The notes: a model not told the origin generated them from the letters alone. A stretch of DNA of 64,000 nucleotides from Shinella sp. XGS7 (GCF_020535565.1 NZ_CP084758.1:399501-463500), one strand, 5' to 3'. Shown: positions 33,559 to 43,298, counted from the stretch's first letter. Numbers and translations: made by a program.

Positions 33559-33692
33559 GGATCCGGCTTTGCCGGTCCTACGGGCTCGCCCCCTTGAGGG
33601 GGCGGAGCCCGGATTCAAACAGTCCCTGCGGACTGTTTGAACCTGGCGACGGCCAGGGCCTCCGGCCGTGGCGCGCGCAGCGCGTAGGGGGG
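33559..33692 (-). repeat. Dispersed GC-rich palindromic repeat, long form
   Basis: On the minus strand it begins CCCCCCTACGCGCTGCG and ends with GCCCCCTCAAGGGGGCGAGCC and GGACCGGCAAAGCCGGATCC, the same blocks as 7397-7467. Between them is an extra part with a perfect hairpin, TTCAAACAGTCC (33614-33625) and GGACTGTTTGAA (33630-33641). It sits between the convergent ends of the BLUF gene and fccB and may form the transcript ends. Nothing else is seen in 33499-33698. Confidence 0.65.
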
Positions 33693-33698
33693 AGCCTG

Positions 33699-34982
33699 TC
33701 AGGCCAGGGCGTCGGACCAGATGGTGCGGGCCCAGTTCCAGGCGTAGGTGGCTTCCAGCTCATTGGGCGCGGCGGACACGCCGCCCGAGCCGGCCACGGT
33801 CTTGAAGGTCTTCTCCGCCGCCACATACTCGTGCACGCTGGCCACGTGGATCACGTTCTTGCCCGTGTCCACATAGCTGTAGCAGGTGTTGGTGAGCATG
33901 GGCGCGGTATTGATCTCCCAGCCATTGAGCTCGGCCACGATGGCCGCCGCCGCCACCTTGGCGTGGCTGTTGGCCATATGGCCGCTCTTGGGCATCAGCG
34001 GCGCCACCTGGATGGCGTCACCCAGCACATGGATGTGCTTGGCCGCGGTGGACTCGAAGTTCAGGTAGTTCACATTGACCCAGCGGCCATTGCTGTTGGC
34101 CAGGCCGGTCTTCACCGCGATGGCGCCCGCGCGCATGCTGGGCAGCACGTTCAGCACATCGGCCTTCACATCGTCCTGCACCTCGAACTTGACGACGCCC
34201 GCCTTGGCATCCACCGCCACCGCCTTGTGCTGCGGCCGGTATTCCAGGATGCCCTTGTACTGTTCGGCCCAGACCTTCTTGAACAGCGGCCCCTTGGAGG
34301 TCACGTCCTGGTTGGCGTCCAGCACCAGCACCTTGGAGCGCGGCTTGGCCTGCTTGAAGTAGCTGGCGATCACGCTGGCGCGCTCATAGGGGCCGGGTGG
34401 GCAGCGATACGGCGCCTCGGGAATGGTGATGGCGTAGACGCCGCCATCGGGCATGGCCTCCAGCTGGCGGCGCAGGGCCACGGTCTCGGGGCCGGCCTTC
34501 CAGGCCTGCAGGATCTGGCCGGCGGCATTGGCTTCCTTGAGGCCGGCCACCGAGTCCCACATCAGCTCGATGCCGGGGCTCAGCACCAGCTTGTCGTAGG
34601 CGATGGTGGGGCCCGAGGCCAGGGTGGCCACGCGCTTGTCGGCATCGATGCTGGCCACATAGTCGCGCACCACGGTCACGCCGTGGCGGGACTGCAGGGC
34701 GGCATAGGGCACGGTCAGTTCCTGGATCTGGCGCGCACCGCCGAGCACCAGATTGGAGATGGGGCAGGAGACAAAGGCCTCGCTGGGCTCCACCAGCACC
34801 ACCTCGATCTTGTAGTCGGACAGCAGGCGGATGTACTTGGCGGCCGTGGCGCCGCCATAGCCCCCACCCACCACCAGCACCCGCGCCTTCGAGGGCACGG
34901 AGGTCGTGGCGCAGCCGGCCAGGCCCAGGGCGGCCAGGCTTGCTGCGCCCTGCAGCAGATGGCGTCGTTGCAGCATGCTCAT
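33699..34982 (-). CDS. fccB: Flavocytochrome c sulfide dehydrogenase, flavoprotein subunit
   Basis: 427 residues. The N-terminus MSMLQRRHLLQGAASLAALGLAGC has a twin-arginine-like signal and a possible lipobox (LAGC). The mature protein has a Rossmann FAD site (RVLVVGGGYGGATAAKYI), the conserved redox Cys in AFVSCPISNLVLGG, IHVLGDAI, and the C-terminal FCSD domain ANSHAKVAAAAIVAELNG...CYSYV with another Cys. FccB oxidises sulfide in the periplasm and passes electrons to FccA haem. The cytochrome gene lies 16 bases upstream. ATG 34982 is chosen for the signal peptide. Confidence 0.9.
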   Translation of the reverse strand: MSMLQRRHLLQGAASLAALGLAGCATTSVPSKARVLVVGGGYGGATAAKYIRLLSDYKIEVVLVEPSEAFVSCPISNLVLGGARQIQELTVPYAALQSRHGVTVVRDYVASIDADKRVATLASGPTIAYDKLVLSPGIELMWDSVAGLKEANAAGQILQAWKAGPETVALRRQLEAMPDGGVYAITIPEAPYRCPPGPYERASVIASYFKQAKPRSKVLVLDANQDVTSKGPLFKKVWAEQYKGILEYRPQHKAVAVDAKAGVVKFEVQDDVKADVLNVLPSMRAGAIAVKTGLANSNGRWVNVNYLNFESTAAKHIHVLGDAIQVAPLMPKSGHMANSHAKVAAAAIVAELNGWEINTAPMLTNTCYSYVDTGKNVIHVASVHEYVAAEKTFKTVAGSGGVSAAPNELEATYAWNWARTIWSDALA

Positions 34983-34998
34983 ATCGCTCTCCCCGGGG

Positions 34999-35319
34999 TC
35001 AGTTGCGCGGCAGGGCCGAGAAGTAGGCGGCCAGCTGCTCAATCTGGGCCTCGCTATAGCCCTTGGCCAGCTGGTGCATCACGGTGGCCTGGCGGGCACC
35101 GCTCTTGAATGCCTTCATCTGCTCGCTGAAGTAGGCCGCGGGCATGCCGGCAAGACCTGGCACCGCCGAACCCTCAATGGCGCGACCGCCGGTACCGTGG
35201 CAGTTGGCGCAGGTGGCCGCCAGGGCCTTGAGGTGCAGGGCCTTGCTGGCATCCTGCGCCAGGGCGTTGCCGGCGCCAAGCGCCAGCAGCGCGGCGGGAA
35301 GAATCGCTCGCAGCGTCAT
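34999..35319 (-). CDS. fccA: Cytochrome c subunit of sulfide dehydrogenase
   Basis: 106 residues: signal peptide MTLRAILPAALLALGAGNALAQ, then one class I cytochrome c domain with CANCH for haem attachment and a distal Met in GLAGMPAAYF. Ends YSEAQIEQLAAYFSALPR, the typical C-terminal helix. Only one haem is present, whereas some FccA proteins are dihaem. Forms the electron-accepting subunit with FccB. ATG 35319 follows GGAGACCCCACC. Confidence 0.9.
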   Translation of the reverse strand: MTLRAILPAALLALGAGNALAQDASKALHLKALAATCANCHGTGGRAIEGSAVPGLAGMPAAYFSEQMKAFKSGARQATVMHQLAKGYSEAQIEQLAAYFSALPRN

Positions 35320-35433
35320 GGTGGGGTCTCCTCGGGGGTGTGGGCCGCAGTGTAGGCACAGCCCCGGGGAAAAGCCAAGACGCAATCCCGATAAGCATAT
35401 TCACCGCGCCGCGGTGAACAGCCCGCCCCGTGC

Positions 35434-35985
35434 TCAGAGCGAGCGGGCTTCCGCGAAGCCGTACAGCCCGGCCAGGATGCGCGTGGGAAACTGATGCAGG
35501 GCCTCGTTGTACTGGCTCACCGCATGGTTGAAGACCTGGCGCGCGAAGGCGCGCTGGCGCTCGATGAGCTTGAGCTCCTCCAGCAGGGCCGCCAGCTCGG
35601 TCTGGCCCCGCAGCTCGCTGTGATGCTCCACCAGGGAGTTCATGCGCGTCAGGGCCGCGGCATGCATGGCCGTGGCCACGGCCAGGGTGCCCACCGGGTC
35701 GCCGGCATAGGGCTTGGCGCGCGCCGCCTGGGCCGCGGCCAGGGCCTCGTTCTGCGCGCTTTCCAGCGCGTCGAAGGTGGCCTGCTCATTGGCCAGCTGC
35801 GGGCGCAGCAGGGCCAGCAGCTGGCTGCAGGCCTCGGCCCGCGCGTTCAGGCTCTGGTCCAGCTGGCGGAAGGCCTCGCTGATCGCATTGCGCAGGCGCA
35901 TCAGGCGGTTGTAGGCGCCTATGCCCCAGAACAGCAGGATGGCCGCCAGCCCCCAGCCCGCCCAGCTCCAGCCGCCGCCGCTCAT
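35434..35985 (-). CDS. lemA: LemA family protein
   Basis: 183 residues: one N-terminal membrane span ([23 protein letters not shown]) and a long helical domain ([85 protein letters not shown]). LemA proteins are membrane-anchored helical bundles of unclear role. The usual closing motif (FP..ila.l.gf) is present. ATG 35985 overlaps the queC stop by four bases, so it is the last gene of proA-queC-lemA. Confidence 0.9.
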   Translation of the reverse strand: MSGGGWSWAGWGLAAILLFWGIGAYNRLMRLRNAISEAFRQLDQSLNARAEACSQLLALLRPQLANEQATFDALESAQNEALAAAQAARAKPYAGDPVGTLAVATAMHAAALTRMNSLVEHHSELRGQTELAALLEELKLIERQRAFARQVFNHAVSQYNEALHQFPTRILAGLYGFAEARSL

Positions 35986-36719
35986 GCTGCGACGAACTCC
36001 TGGTAGCCACGCGCCCGCAGCTCGCAGGCCGGGCAGTGGCCGCAGCCATAGCCCCAGTCGTGGCGCTGGCCGCGTTCGCCCAGATAGCAGGTGTGGGTGT
36101 GCTCGGCGATCAGGGCGTTCAGCGCCGGGCCGCCCAGGCGCTGCGTCAGCGCCCAGGTCTCGGCCTTGGTGATGAACATCAGCGGCGTCTCGACGGTCAT
36201 GGGCGTGTCCAGGCCCAGGCTCAGGGCCACCTGCAGGGCCTTGAGCGTGTTGTCGCGGCAGTCGGGGTAGCCGGAGAAATCGGTCTCGCACATGCCGCCC
36301 ACCAGCACCGAGGCGCCACGGCGGTAGGCCAGGGTGGCGGCAAAGCTCAGGAAGAGCAGGTTGCGGCCGGGCACAAAGGTGTTGGGCAGGCCATTGGCCT
36401 GCAGCTCGATGGCGCGCTCGCTGGTGAGCGCCGTGTCCGAGATCTGGCCCAGCAGGCTCAGGTCCAGCACATGGTCCTCGCCCAGCTTGGCGCCCCAGGC
36501 CGGGAACTGCGCGGCGATCTCGCGGCGCACGGTCTGGCGGCAGTCCAGCTCGATGCGGTGGCGCTGACCGTAGTCGAAGCCTAGGGTCTCGACCTCGGCA
36601 TAGCGGTCCAGGGCCCAGGCCAGACAGGCGGTGGAGTCCTGGCCGCCCGAGAAGAGCACCAGGGCCTTGCGCTGGCGGTTGGCCTGCGGCGGCAGAGGGG
36701 CGGCGGCGGTCGTGCTCAT
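35982..36719 (-). CDS. queC: 7-cyano-7-deazaguanine synthase
   Basis: 245 residues. The ATP pyrophosphatase loop [19 protein letters not shown] and [12 protein letters not shown] start the protein; the C-terminal zinc site is in [22 protein letters not shown]. QueC turns 7-carboxy-7-deazaguanine, ATP and ammonia into preQ0 for queuosine tRNA modification. [19 protein letters not shown] and [14 protein letters not shown] are further family blocks. Start ATG 36719 overlaps the proA stop by four bases. Confidence 0.95.
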   Translation of the reverse strand: MSTTAAAPLPPQANRQRKALVLFSGGQDSTACLAWALDRYAEVETLGFDYGQRHRIELDCRQTVRREIAAQFPAWGAKLGEDHVLDLSLLGQISDTALTSERAIELQANGLPNTFVPGRNLLFLSFAATLAYRRGASVLVGGMCETDFSGYPDCRDNTLKALQVALSLGLDTPMTVETPLMFITKAETWALTQRLGGPALNALIAEHTHTCYLGERGQRHDWGYGCGHCPACELRARGYQEFVAA

Positions 36720-38002
36720 TGGCGAATCTCCCCCTGGCCCAGCACCACCCACTTCATCGAGGTCAGGCCCTCCAGGCCCACGGGGCCGCGGGCGTGGAAC
36801 TTGTCGGTGCTGATGCCGATCTCGGCGCCCAGGCCGTACTCGAAGCCGTCGGCAAAGCGGGTACTGGCATTGACCATCACGCTGGCCGAGTCCACCTCGC
36901 GCAGAAAGCGCATGGCGTTGGGATGATTCGTCGTCAGGATCGCATCGGTGTGGTGCGAGCCATAGCGGTTGATGTGGGCGATGGCCTCGTCCAGGCTGTC
37001 CACCACCTTGATGCTGATGATGGGGGCCAGGTACTCGGTGGACCAGTCTTCTTCCGTGGCTGCCGCCAGCTTGGCGCCCGGCAAGGGGCCCAGCAGGGCC
37101 AGGGCACGCGGGCAGGCGCGCATCTCCACGCCCTTGAGCGCGAAGAGCGCGCCGATCTCGGGCAGGAAGTCCGCCGCCCGGGCCGCATGCACCAGCAGGG
37201 ACTCGGTGGCATTGCAGGGGCTGTACTTCTGGGTCTTGGCGTTGTCCACCACCTTGAGCGCCAGGGCCAGGTCCACCTCGGCGTCCACATAGCTGTGGCA
37301 GTTGCCGTCCAGATGCTTGATGACCGGCACCTTGGCCTCGGCCGAGATGCGCTCGATCAGGCCCTTGCCGCCGCGCGGGATGATCACATCCACGAACTCC
37401 GGCGCCGTGATCAGCAGGCCCACGGCGGCGCGGTCAGTGGTGTTGACCAGCTGCACCGCGCTGGCGGGCAGACCGGCCTCGGCCAGGGACTCGGCCACCA
37501 GGGCGGCCAGGGCCAGATTGGAGTGCAGGGCTTCGGAGCCGCCGCGCAGGATGCAGGCATTGCCGCTCTTGATGGCCAGGGAGGCGGCCTCGATGGTCAC
37601 ATTGGGCCGGCTCTCGTAGATCATGCCGAACACGCCCAGGGGCACGCGCATCTGGCCCACGCTGATGCCGGTGGGGCGGCGCTTGACGCCGCTGATCTCG
37701 CCGATGGGATCGGGCATGGCGGCGATCTGCTCGCAGCCCTCGGCCACGGTGGCCAGCACCTTGTCCGTCAGGCGCAGGCGGTCCAGCATGGGGCCGGCCA
37801 GGCCGGCGGCCTCGGCGGCGGCCAGGTCGCGGGCATTGGCCTGGGCCAGGGCCGGGCCGGCGGCGCGCAGGCGGCGCGCCAGGGCCAGCAAGGCCTGGTT
37901 CTTGGCCGCCGTGGGCGCGGCGGCCATGGCGGTGGCGGCGACGCGGGCCTGTCGGCCCAGGGTCTGCATATAGGAGGCGAGGTCGGGGGCGCTGCTGCTC
38001 AT
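36716..38002 (-). CDS. proA: Glutamate-5-semialdehyde dehydrogenase (gamma-glutamyl phosphate reductase)
   Basis: 428 residues, full length for ProA. Motifs: [61 protein letters not shown], and the catalytic Cys in [14 protein letters not shown]. The C-terminal [40 protein letters not shown] is diagnostic. Second step of proline synthesis. ATG 38002 ([10 protein letters not shown]) is chosen over one seven codons earlier. Leads a translationally coupled operon with queC and lemA. Confidence 0.95.
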   Translation of the reverse strand: MSSSAPDLASYMQTLGRQARVAATAMAAAPTAAKNQALLALARRLRAAGPALAQANARDLAAAEAAGLAGPMLDRLRLTDKVLATVAEGCEQIAAMPDPIGEISGVKRRPTGISVGQMRVPLGVFGMIYESRPNVTIEAASLAIKSGNACILRGGSEALHSNLALAALVAESLAEAGLPASAVQLVNTTDRAAVGLLITAPEFVDVIIPRGGKGLIERISAEAKVPVIKHLDGNCHSYVDAEVDLALALKVVDNAKTQKYSPCNATESLLVHAARAADFLPEIGALFALKGVEMRACPRALALLGPLPGAKLAAATEEDWSTEYLAPIISIKVVDSLDEAIAHINRYGSHHTDAILTTNHPNAMRFLREVDSASVMVNASTRFADGFEYGLGAEIGISTDKFHARGPVGLEGLTSMKWVVLGQGEIRQ

Positions 38003-38054
38003 GGTGGCGCCATTCTCGCCCATGCCCGCGGCCGGCAGCGTCGCCGGGGCTTGT

Positions 38055-39143
38055 TCAGCGCCCGCCGTGCAGACGTGCCAGCGCCTGCTGCGCCAGCTGC
38101 CGGGTCAGCTCGCCCGCGCCCAGGCCGCGTGGCGAGAGCCGTGCCGCCTGGCCCGCCCACAGAGGCATGAAGTCGCCCGAGCCCGCGGGCTCGCTGGCGG
38201 CACGCAGGGGCGCCAGCGCCCCGCCCGCGGTCGGAAAGGCCGGCGCCAGCTCGGACAGCGGCCCCACTTCGCGCATCAGACGGTTGACGATGCCGCGCGC
38301 CGGGCGGCCGGTGAAGAGATTGGTCAGGGCCGTGGTCTCGGCCGCCTCGCTCTCCAGGGCGGCGCGGTGCGGCGCGGGCAGGCGGGCCTCGGGCGTGTAG
38401 AGATAGGCGCTGCCGATCTGCACCCCGGCCGCGCCCAGGGCAAAGGCGGCGGCGATGCCGCGCGCGTCCGCGATGCCGCCGGTGGCGATCACCGGGATCT
38501 CGCCCGCCGCATCCACCACCTGGGGCAGCAGGGCAAAGAGCCCCGGCTGGCTGTAGACCTCGTCGTGCAGAAAGACGCCGCGGTGGCCGCCCGCCTCCGC
38601 CCCCTGGGCAATGATGGCGTCCACGCCGCGTTCGCGCAGCCAGCGCGCCTCGGCCACCGTGGTGGCGCTGGCGATCACGCGCGCCCCGCAGGCCCGCACC
38701 CGCGCCAGCAGCTCGGGCGCCGGCAGGCCGAAGTGGAAGCTCACGACCGCGGGCCGGTAGGCCTCCACCAGTTCGCAGGCGGCGGCGTCGAAGGGGTTGC
38801 GGCCCGTGGCCGGCAGGGGCATGGCCGGGTCCAGGCCCTGCTCCAGATAGTAGGGACGCAGGCGCTCGCGCCAGGCGGCCTCGCGCGCGGCATCGGGCGC
38901 GGGGTTCTGGTGGCAGAAGAAGTTGAGGTTGATGGGCCGGGCGGTGGCAGCGCGGATCAGGTCCAGCTCGCGGCGCTGCGCCTCGGCCGTGAGCAGGGCG
39001 CAAGGCAGAGAGCCCAGGCCACCGGCCTCGCTCACCGCGATCACCATCTCGTGCAGGGTGGGCCCGGCCATGGGCGCCTGCACGATGGGCAGCTCGATGC
39101 CGAAGAGATCCAGCAGGCGGGTATCGGGCCAGGTCTTGCTCAT
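38055..39143 (-). CDS. Nitronate monooxygenase family protein
   Basis: 362 residues, an FMN TIM-barrel of the nitronate monooxygenase (2-nitropropane dioxygenase) class. [52 protein letters not shown] (with the likely catalytic His) and [38 protein letters not shown] are characteristic. It detoxifies alkyl nitronates such as propionate 3-nitronate. ATG 39143 gives a normal start. Followed upstream by a GNAT gene 16 bases away; the two may be co-transcribed. Confidence 0.9.
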   Translation of the reverse strand: MSKTWPDTRLLDLFGIELPIVQAPMAGPTLHEMVIAVSEAGGLGSLPCALLTAEAQRRELDLIRAATARPINLNFFCHQNPAPDAAREAAWRERLRPYYLEQGLDPAMPLPATGRNPFDAAACELVEAYRPAVVSFHFGLPAPELLARVRACGARVIASATTVAEARWLRERGVDAIIAQGAEAGGHRGVFLHDEVYSQPGLFALLPQVVDAAGEIPVIATGGIADARGIAAAFALGAAGVQIGSAYLYTPEARLPAPHRAALESEAAETTALTNLFTGRPARGIVNRLMREVGPLSELAPAFPTAGGALAPLRAASEPAGSGDFMPLWAGQAARLSPRGLGAGELTRQLAQQALARLHGGR

Positions 39144-39159
39144 GCGGGGTCTCCGGGCT

Positions 39160-40014
39160 TCAGCAGGGACGCTGCAGCAGCAGCTGGTGCAGGGGTAGGA
39201 CGGCACAGCCCAGCGCGCGCAGCGCGGCACCGCCCAGGTCCAGGCGCTGGATCTGGGGCACGCGCAAGCTGGCCTCGGGGTAGCGGGCGCGCAGGGCCTG
39301 CAGCAGGGCCGCCGCGGCCGCCTGCTGCGGGCTCTCGTCGATCAGGCTCAGCACGCTCAGGCTCTTCGCATCGGACTGGGCAAAGAGCAGCTGGGCGCCG
39401 TCCAGCTGCCAGGCGGTGCTGGTGGAAGCGGCGCTGAGGGCGGCCGGTCCCACCTGCAGGGGCAGATCGGCGATGCGCTGCTCGGCGGCCGTCAGCCAGG
39501 CCCGCGCCGCCTCGGTGTCGACCTCGCGCAGGCCCGCCGGCGCAGCGGCCGGGCTCAGGCAGCCCGGCTCGGCCAGATAGCCATGCAGCTCATGGCGCGG
39601 GGCGAAGCCGCGGCCCTGGTAGAGGCGCAGGGCGCGCTCGTTCTGCGCAAACACCTCCAGCTCCACCGCGCCCTGCCCCGCCGCTGCGGCGCGGGCGATG
39701 AAGTCGTCCAGCAGGGCCGGCGCCGCGCCGCTGCCGCGCGCGGCCGGCAGGGCGCCCATGGTGGCCAGGCGCCAGCGGCCCAGGGCCGGACGCGACGCCA
39801 CCAGGCAGAAGGCCAGGATGCGGCCCGCGCCGTCAAGCGCCGCACGGCTCAGGCCCAGGTCCACGCCCTGGCGCGCCAGAAAGCCCGGCCAGGCGGCCGG
39901 GGGCAGGCTGAAGGGGCCGATCAGGTAGTCGGCAAAGGCCGCGCCGAAGGCGGCATGCAGATCGTCCGGCGCCAGCTCGGCGGCGGCCAGCAAACGGGGC
40001 GAGGCGGACAACAT
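39160..40014 (-). CDS. GNAT family N-acetyltransferase
   Basis: 284 residues. The N-terminal half is a GNAT domain: AAFGAAFADYLIGPFSLP, MGALPAARGSGAAPALLDDFIARAAAAGQ (acetyl-CoA loop of R/Q-x-x-G-x-A type) and VELEVFAQNERALRLYQGRGF. The C-terminal ~120 residues look like a second, degenerate GNAT-like or unknown domain. The substrate is not predictable. ATG 40014 starts at MLSASPRLLAAAEL; 14 bases downstream of the AEC transporter stop, so likely in the same transcript. Confidence 0.82.
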   Translation of the reverse strand: MLSASPRLLAAAELAPDDLHAAFGAAFADYLIGPFSLPPAAWPGFLARQGVDLGLSRAALDGAGRILAFCLVASRPALGRWRLATMGALPAARGSGAAPALLDDFIARAAAAGQGAVELEVFAQNERALRLYQGRGFAPRHELHGYLAEPGCLSPAAAPAGLREVDTEAARAWLTAAEQRIADLPLQVGPAALSAASTSTAWQLDGAQLLFAQSDAKSLSVLSLIDESPQQAAAAALLQALRARYPEASLRVPQIQRLDLGGAALRALGCAVLPLHQLLLQRPC

Positions 40015-40028
40015 GGGCGGCAGGGCTT

Positions 40029-41009
40029 TCAGCGGAACAGGGTCAGCAGGCTCAGCCACAGCGGCGCGCTGAGCACAAAGGCCAGGGTGGAAATCACGGT
40101 GGCGGCCGTCACCTCCACCTCGCCGCAACGGTAGCGCTGGGCAAAGATCAGGGCGTTGGAGCCCACGGGCAGGGCCGCCAGCATCACGATCACATCCAGG
40201 GGCAGGCCGCGCAGGCCGAAACCCCAGTGCGCCACCACCAGCACCAGGGCCGGCAGGGCAAAGAGCTTGAGCAGGGCCAGGCTCAGGGCGCCGCGCCACT
40301 GGCGCGGCCAGCCGTAGTAGGCCAGGGACATGCCGATCAGGGTCAGGCACAGGGGCACCACGGCCGTGGCCAGCAGTTGCAGCACCTCGTCCAGCACGGC
40401 CGGCAGGGTGAGGCCCAGGCCGTTGAAGCTCAGGCCCGCCACCACGGGCAGCACCACCGGATGGATCACGGTGTTGCGCACCGTGGTCTTGAGCGTCTGC
40501 GCCAGGCTGAGTCCGGGCTGGGCACGGGCCAGGTCATGCTCCACCAGCACGGTGAGCAGGCTCAGGATGATGAGGGCGTGCAGGCTGACCACGGTGATGT
40601 GGATGGCCAGCCCGGCCTCGCCGAAAATGCCGGCCGCCAGGGGCACGCCCACCTGCAAGGTGTTGCCGAAGTTCACCGTGATGGCATGCACGCAGGGCCG
40701 GGCCGGCTCGCTGCGCCCCGCGCCGCGGCGGCGCTGCACGCCGTAGACCAGCAGAATCATCAGGGCCAGGGGCACGAAGAAGGCGCTGAGCGTGAGCCAG
40801 GGCAGGCTGGCGAAGTCCACCCGCGCCGTGGTGCGGAACAGCAGGGCCGGCACGAAGATGTAGAAGGCCGCGGCCGAGAGCACGCGCGCCGGGTCGCCGC
40901 CCTGCCCGCCCGCATCCCGCCCGCCCAGCCAGCGCATATGGCCGACGAACCAGCCGATGGCCACCGTGATGAAGATGGCCAGCAGCTTGTAGAACACCAT
41001 CCAGCTCAT
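40029..41009 (-). CDS. AEC family transporter (auxin efflux carrier superfamily)
   Basis: 326 residues with about ten membrane spans. N-terminal YKLLAIFITVAIGWFVGHMRWL, then FYIFVPALLFRTTARVDF, HAITVNFGNTLQVGVPLAAGIFGEAGLAIHI (conserved FGN-type motif in the crossover helix), NTVIHPVVLPVVAGLSF and the C-terminal VGSNALIFAQRYRCGEVEVTAATVISTLAFV are typical AEC blocks. It exports or imports organic acids; substrate unknown. First of three genes running AEC-GNAT-nitronate monooxygenase. Confidence 0.9.
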   Translation of the reverse strand: MSWMVFYKLLAIFITVAIGWFVGHMRWLGGRDAGGQGGDPARVLSAAAFYIFVPALLFRTTARVDFASLPWLTLSAFFVPLALMILLVYGVQRRRGAGRSEPARPCVHAITVNFGNTLQVGVPLAAGIFGEAGLAIHITVVSLHALIILSLLTVLVEHDLARAQPGLSLAQTLKTTVRNTVIHPVVLPVVAGLSFNGLGLTLPAVLDEVLQLLATAVVPLCLTLIGMSLAYYGWPRQWRGALSLALLKLFALPALVLVVAHWGFGLRGLPLDVIVMLAALPVGSNALIFAQRYRCGEVEVTAATVISTLAFVLSAPLWLSLLTLFR

Positions 41010-41099
41010 CGCCGCAGTATCTCAGCGGCCCGCGCACGCCCTGCTCGGTGTGCGCACGGCCGAGCGCCGGGGTGGCGCGGGCGAGACAGCCCGCCGTGC

Positions 41100-42959
41100 T
41101 CAGGACTGCAGGGGCAGCTCCACCTCGAAGCTGAAGCAGCTGCCCTGCCCCGGCGCGCTGCGCACCAGGATCTGGCTGTCCATCAGGCGCATCAGCTGCT
41201 GGCTGATGGACAGGCCCAGGCCCGTGCCGCCGTCGCGGCGGTTCACGTCCGAGACCTGCTCGAAGGGCTGGAACAGGCGCTGCAGCTGATCGGCATCGAT
41301 GCCGATGCCGCTGTCGCTCACCTCCACCCGCAGGCGGGCGCTGGCCGGGCTGCGCGCCACCACGCGGGCGCTCAGGGAGAGCCAGCCGCTGTCGGTGAAC
41401 TTGACCGCGTTGGACAGCAGGTTCAGCAGCACCTGGCGCAGGCGCTGGCCGTCCACGCGCACCCGGGGCGGCAGATCGGGGTCGATCTCAGTGTGGAAGA
41501 CCAGGCCCTTCTCCTCGGCGCGCAGGCGCACCGAATCGCAGGCCACCTCCAGCAGGGCGCGCAGGTCCACGGCGGCGGGCATGAGCTTGACCTTGCCGGC
41601 CTCGATGCTGGCCATGTCCAGCAGGTCCGAGATCAGGCTCAGCAGATGCTCGCCCGAGTCGCGGATCAGATTGATCTTGCCCAGCTGGGCCTGGCTCAGC
41701 GCCCCGTCCATCTGCAGCAGCTGGGCAAAGCCCAGGATGGCGTTCAGGGGGGTGCGGAACTCATGGCTCATGGTGGCCAGGAAGCGGCTCTTGCTCTGGT
41801 TGGCGCTTTCGGCGCGCAGCCTAGCCTGGTTGAGCTCCAGGGTGCGCTCGGCCACCAGCTCCTCCAGGTGGTCGCGGTGCTGGGTCAGTTCCTGCTCGGC
41901 CAGGCGGCGCTGGCTGATGTCGCTGACCATGCCCTCGATGCGCACCCCACCCTCGGCCGCAGCCACCACATGCACGCTCAGCTCCAGCCAGAGCTCGCGG
42001 CCGTCGCGCGTGCCCACCAGCAGGGGCACCTGCTGCAGCACGCGGTGGCGGGCCAGGGCGCGGGCGATGCGGCCGAACTCGGCCGGCTCCATGCGCACCA
42101 GGCGGCGCAGGCCGGGCCGGCCAGCCATGGCGTCCAGCGGCCGGGCATAGCCCAGCATCTGGGCCAGGGCCTTGTTCAGGCCCAGCAGACGGCCACGACC
42201 GTCGGCCTGGAAGATGCCCTCGGTGGCGTTTTCAAAGAGGCTGCGGTAGCGCGCCTCCGAAAGGCGCAGGCCCTCGGCCGAGCGCAGCAGCTGCAGGCTC
42301 ATGCCGTTCAGGCGCTGAGTGAGCTGGCCCACCTCGTCCTCGCGCTCCACCGGCAGGGTGGCGCCCAGCTCGCCGCCGGCCACGCGCTGAGCCAGGCCGC
42401 CCAGGGCCGCCACCGGGCGCGCCACCAGGCGGTGCACCAGCCAGTAGCTGGTGATGATGATGGCCGCCAGCACCGCCGCCAGCAGGCTGGCCACCATCAG
42501 ACGGGTCTGGTTGAGGGCGGCGCGCACCGGATCGCGCGTGAAGACCAGATGCGCCTGGCCCACCGGCACCGGCTTGGACTGGGGCGCGGCCTGGTGCTGG
42601 ATGACCACCCGGCGCTCCAGGCTCTCGCGCAGCGGCTCGGCCTGGGCACGGCGGCGACGCATGGGCTCGGTCCCCACGCCCAGGGCGCTGATCTCGACCT
42701 CGTGCACCTCGGGGTCGGCCATCACGGCTTCGAGCAGATTGCCTATGGCCGCGGTGTCCAGATTCCAGATCGGACCGGCAAAGCCGCGAGCCACCAGCTG
42801 GGCGGTGCGATCGGCCCGGGCCTCCAGGGCCTGGCTCAGGGCGCGCTCCTCGCGCGCGGTCCAGAACCAGCCCACCAGCACCACCAGGGTGCTGGCAGCC
42901 AGGGCCATGCCCGCGATCAGCCGGGTCTGAATGCTCAGCGTCTTTGGCAACAAGGCCAT
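41100..42959 (-). CDS. Sensor histidine kinase (periplasmic loop, HAMP, PAS, HisKA, HATPase)
   Basis: 619 residues. Span at about 10-32, a ~130-residue periplasmic part (GFAGPIWNLDTAAIGNLLEAVMADPEVHEVEIS), a second span near 175, HAMP (HRLVARPVAALGGLAQRVAGGELGATLPV), PAS (YRSLFENATEGIFQADGRGRLLGLNKALAQMLGY), a coiled coil, HisKA (SRFLATMSHEFRTPLNAILGF) and HATPase (LLNLLSNAVKFT, VSDSGIGI, GTGLGLSISQQLM). No receiver domain follows and no response regulator gene is adjacent, so it is an orphan kinase. The 339 bases upstream (42960-43298) hold the palindromic element at 43159-43257 and no gene. Confidence 0.93.
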   Translation of the reverse strand: MALLPKTLSIQTRLIAGMALAASTLVVLVGWFWTAREERALSQALEARADRTAQLVARGFAGPIWNLDTAAIGNLLEAVMADPEVHEVEISALGVGTEPMRRRRAQAEPLRESLERRVVIQHQAAPQSKPVPVGQAHLVFTRDPVRAALNQTRLMVASLLAAVLAAIIITSYWLVHRLVARPVAALGGLAQRVAGGELGATLPVEREDEVGQLTQRLNGMSLQLLRSAEGLRLSEARYRSLFENATEGIFQADGRGRLLGLNKALAQMLGYARPLDAMAGRPGLRRLVRMEPAEFGRIARALARHRVLQQVPLLVGTRDGRELWLELSVHVVAAAEGGVRIEGMVSDISQRRLAEQELTQHRDHLEELVAERTLELNQARLRAESANQSKSRFLATMSHEFRTPLNAILGFAQLLQMDGALSQAQLGKINLIRDSGEHLLSLISDLLDMASIEAGKVKLMPAAVDLRALLEVACDSVRLRAEEKGLVFHTEIDPDLPPRVRVDGQRLRQVLLNLLSNAVKFTDSGWLSLSARVVARSPASARLRVEVSDSGIGIDADQLQRLFQPFEQVSDVNRRDGGTGLGLSISQQLMRLMDSQILVRSAPGQGSCFSFEVELPLQS

Positions 42960-43158
42960 GCTCTCCCTCCGGGCCCGCCTCTGCGCGGACTCCGGCGGGG
43001 AGTGTCGCGCAAAAAGCCGGGGCCGCAGAGAAAGAAAGCGCGGCATCGCTGGTGTGGGGGACGGGCAGCCATTCCGGGACGAGGGCTCGAAGATCAGGCC
43101 GCCAGCGGGCCTGATCCGCAAGGCCATGGCAGTCGCCTGGTGGCAGGCGCCAAGTCCG

Positions 43159-43257
43159 GCCGAGGGCAGGGGTGGGTGCTGAAGCGAAGTCAAGGAGGAG
43201 CCCTTGGCAGGCCAAGGGCGGGGGACATGAGCGTAAGCATCCGCCCCTGCCCTCGGC
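43159..43257. repeat. Palindromic element copy A, candidate structured RNA
   Basis: Outer arms 43159-43180 (GCCGAGGGCAGGGG...) and 43236-43257 (...CCCCTGCCCTCGGC) pair at 20 of 22 positions. Inside are GTCAAGGAGGAG (43189-43200), a hairpin CCCTTGG (43201-43207)/CCAAGGG (43212-43218), and GGGGGACA (43220-43227). Copy B at 55104-55197 has the same two blocks and the same stems with different bases. It lies between two minus-strand genes. Confidence 0.7.
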
Positions 43258-43298
43258 AGCGCAAACACTCCTGCAGCCGGGGGGGGCCAACAAGAGGC

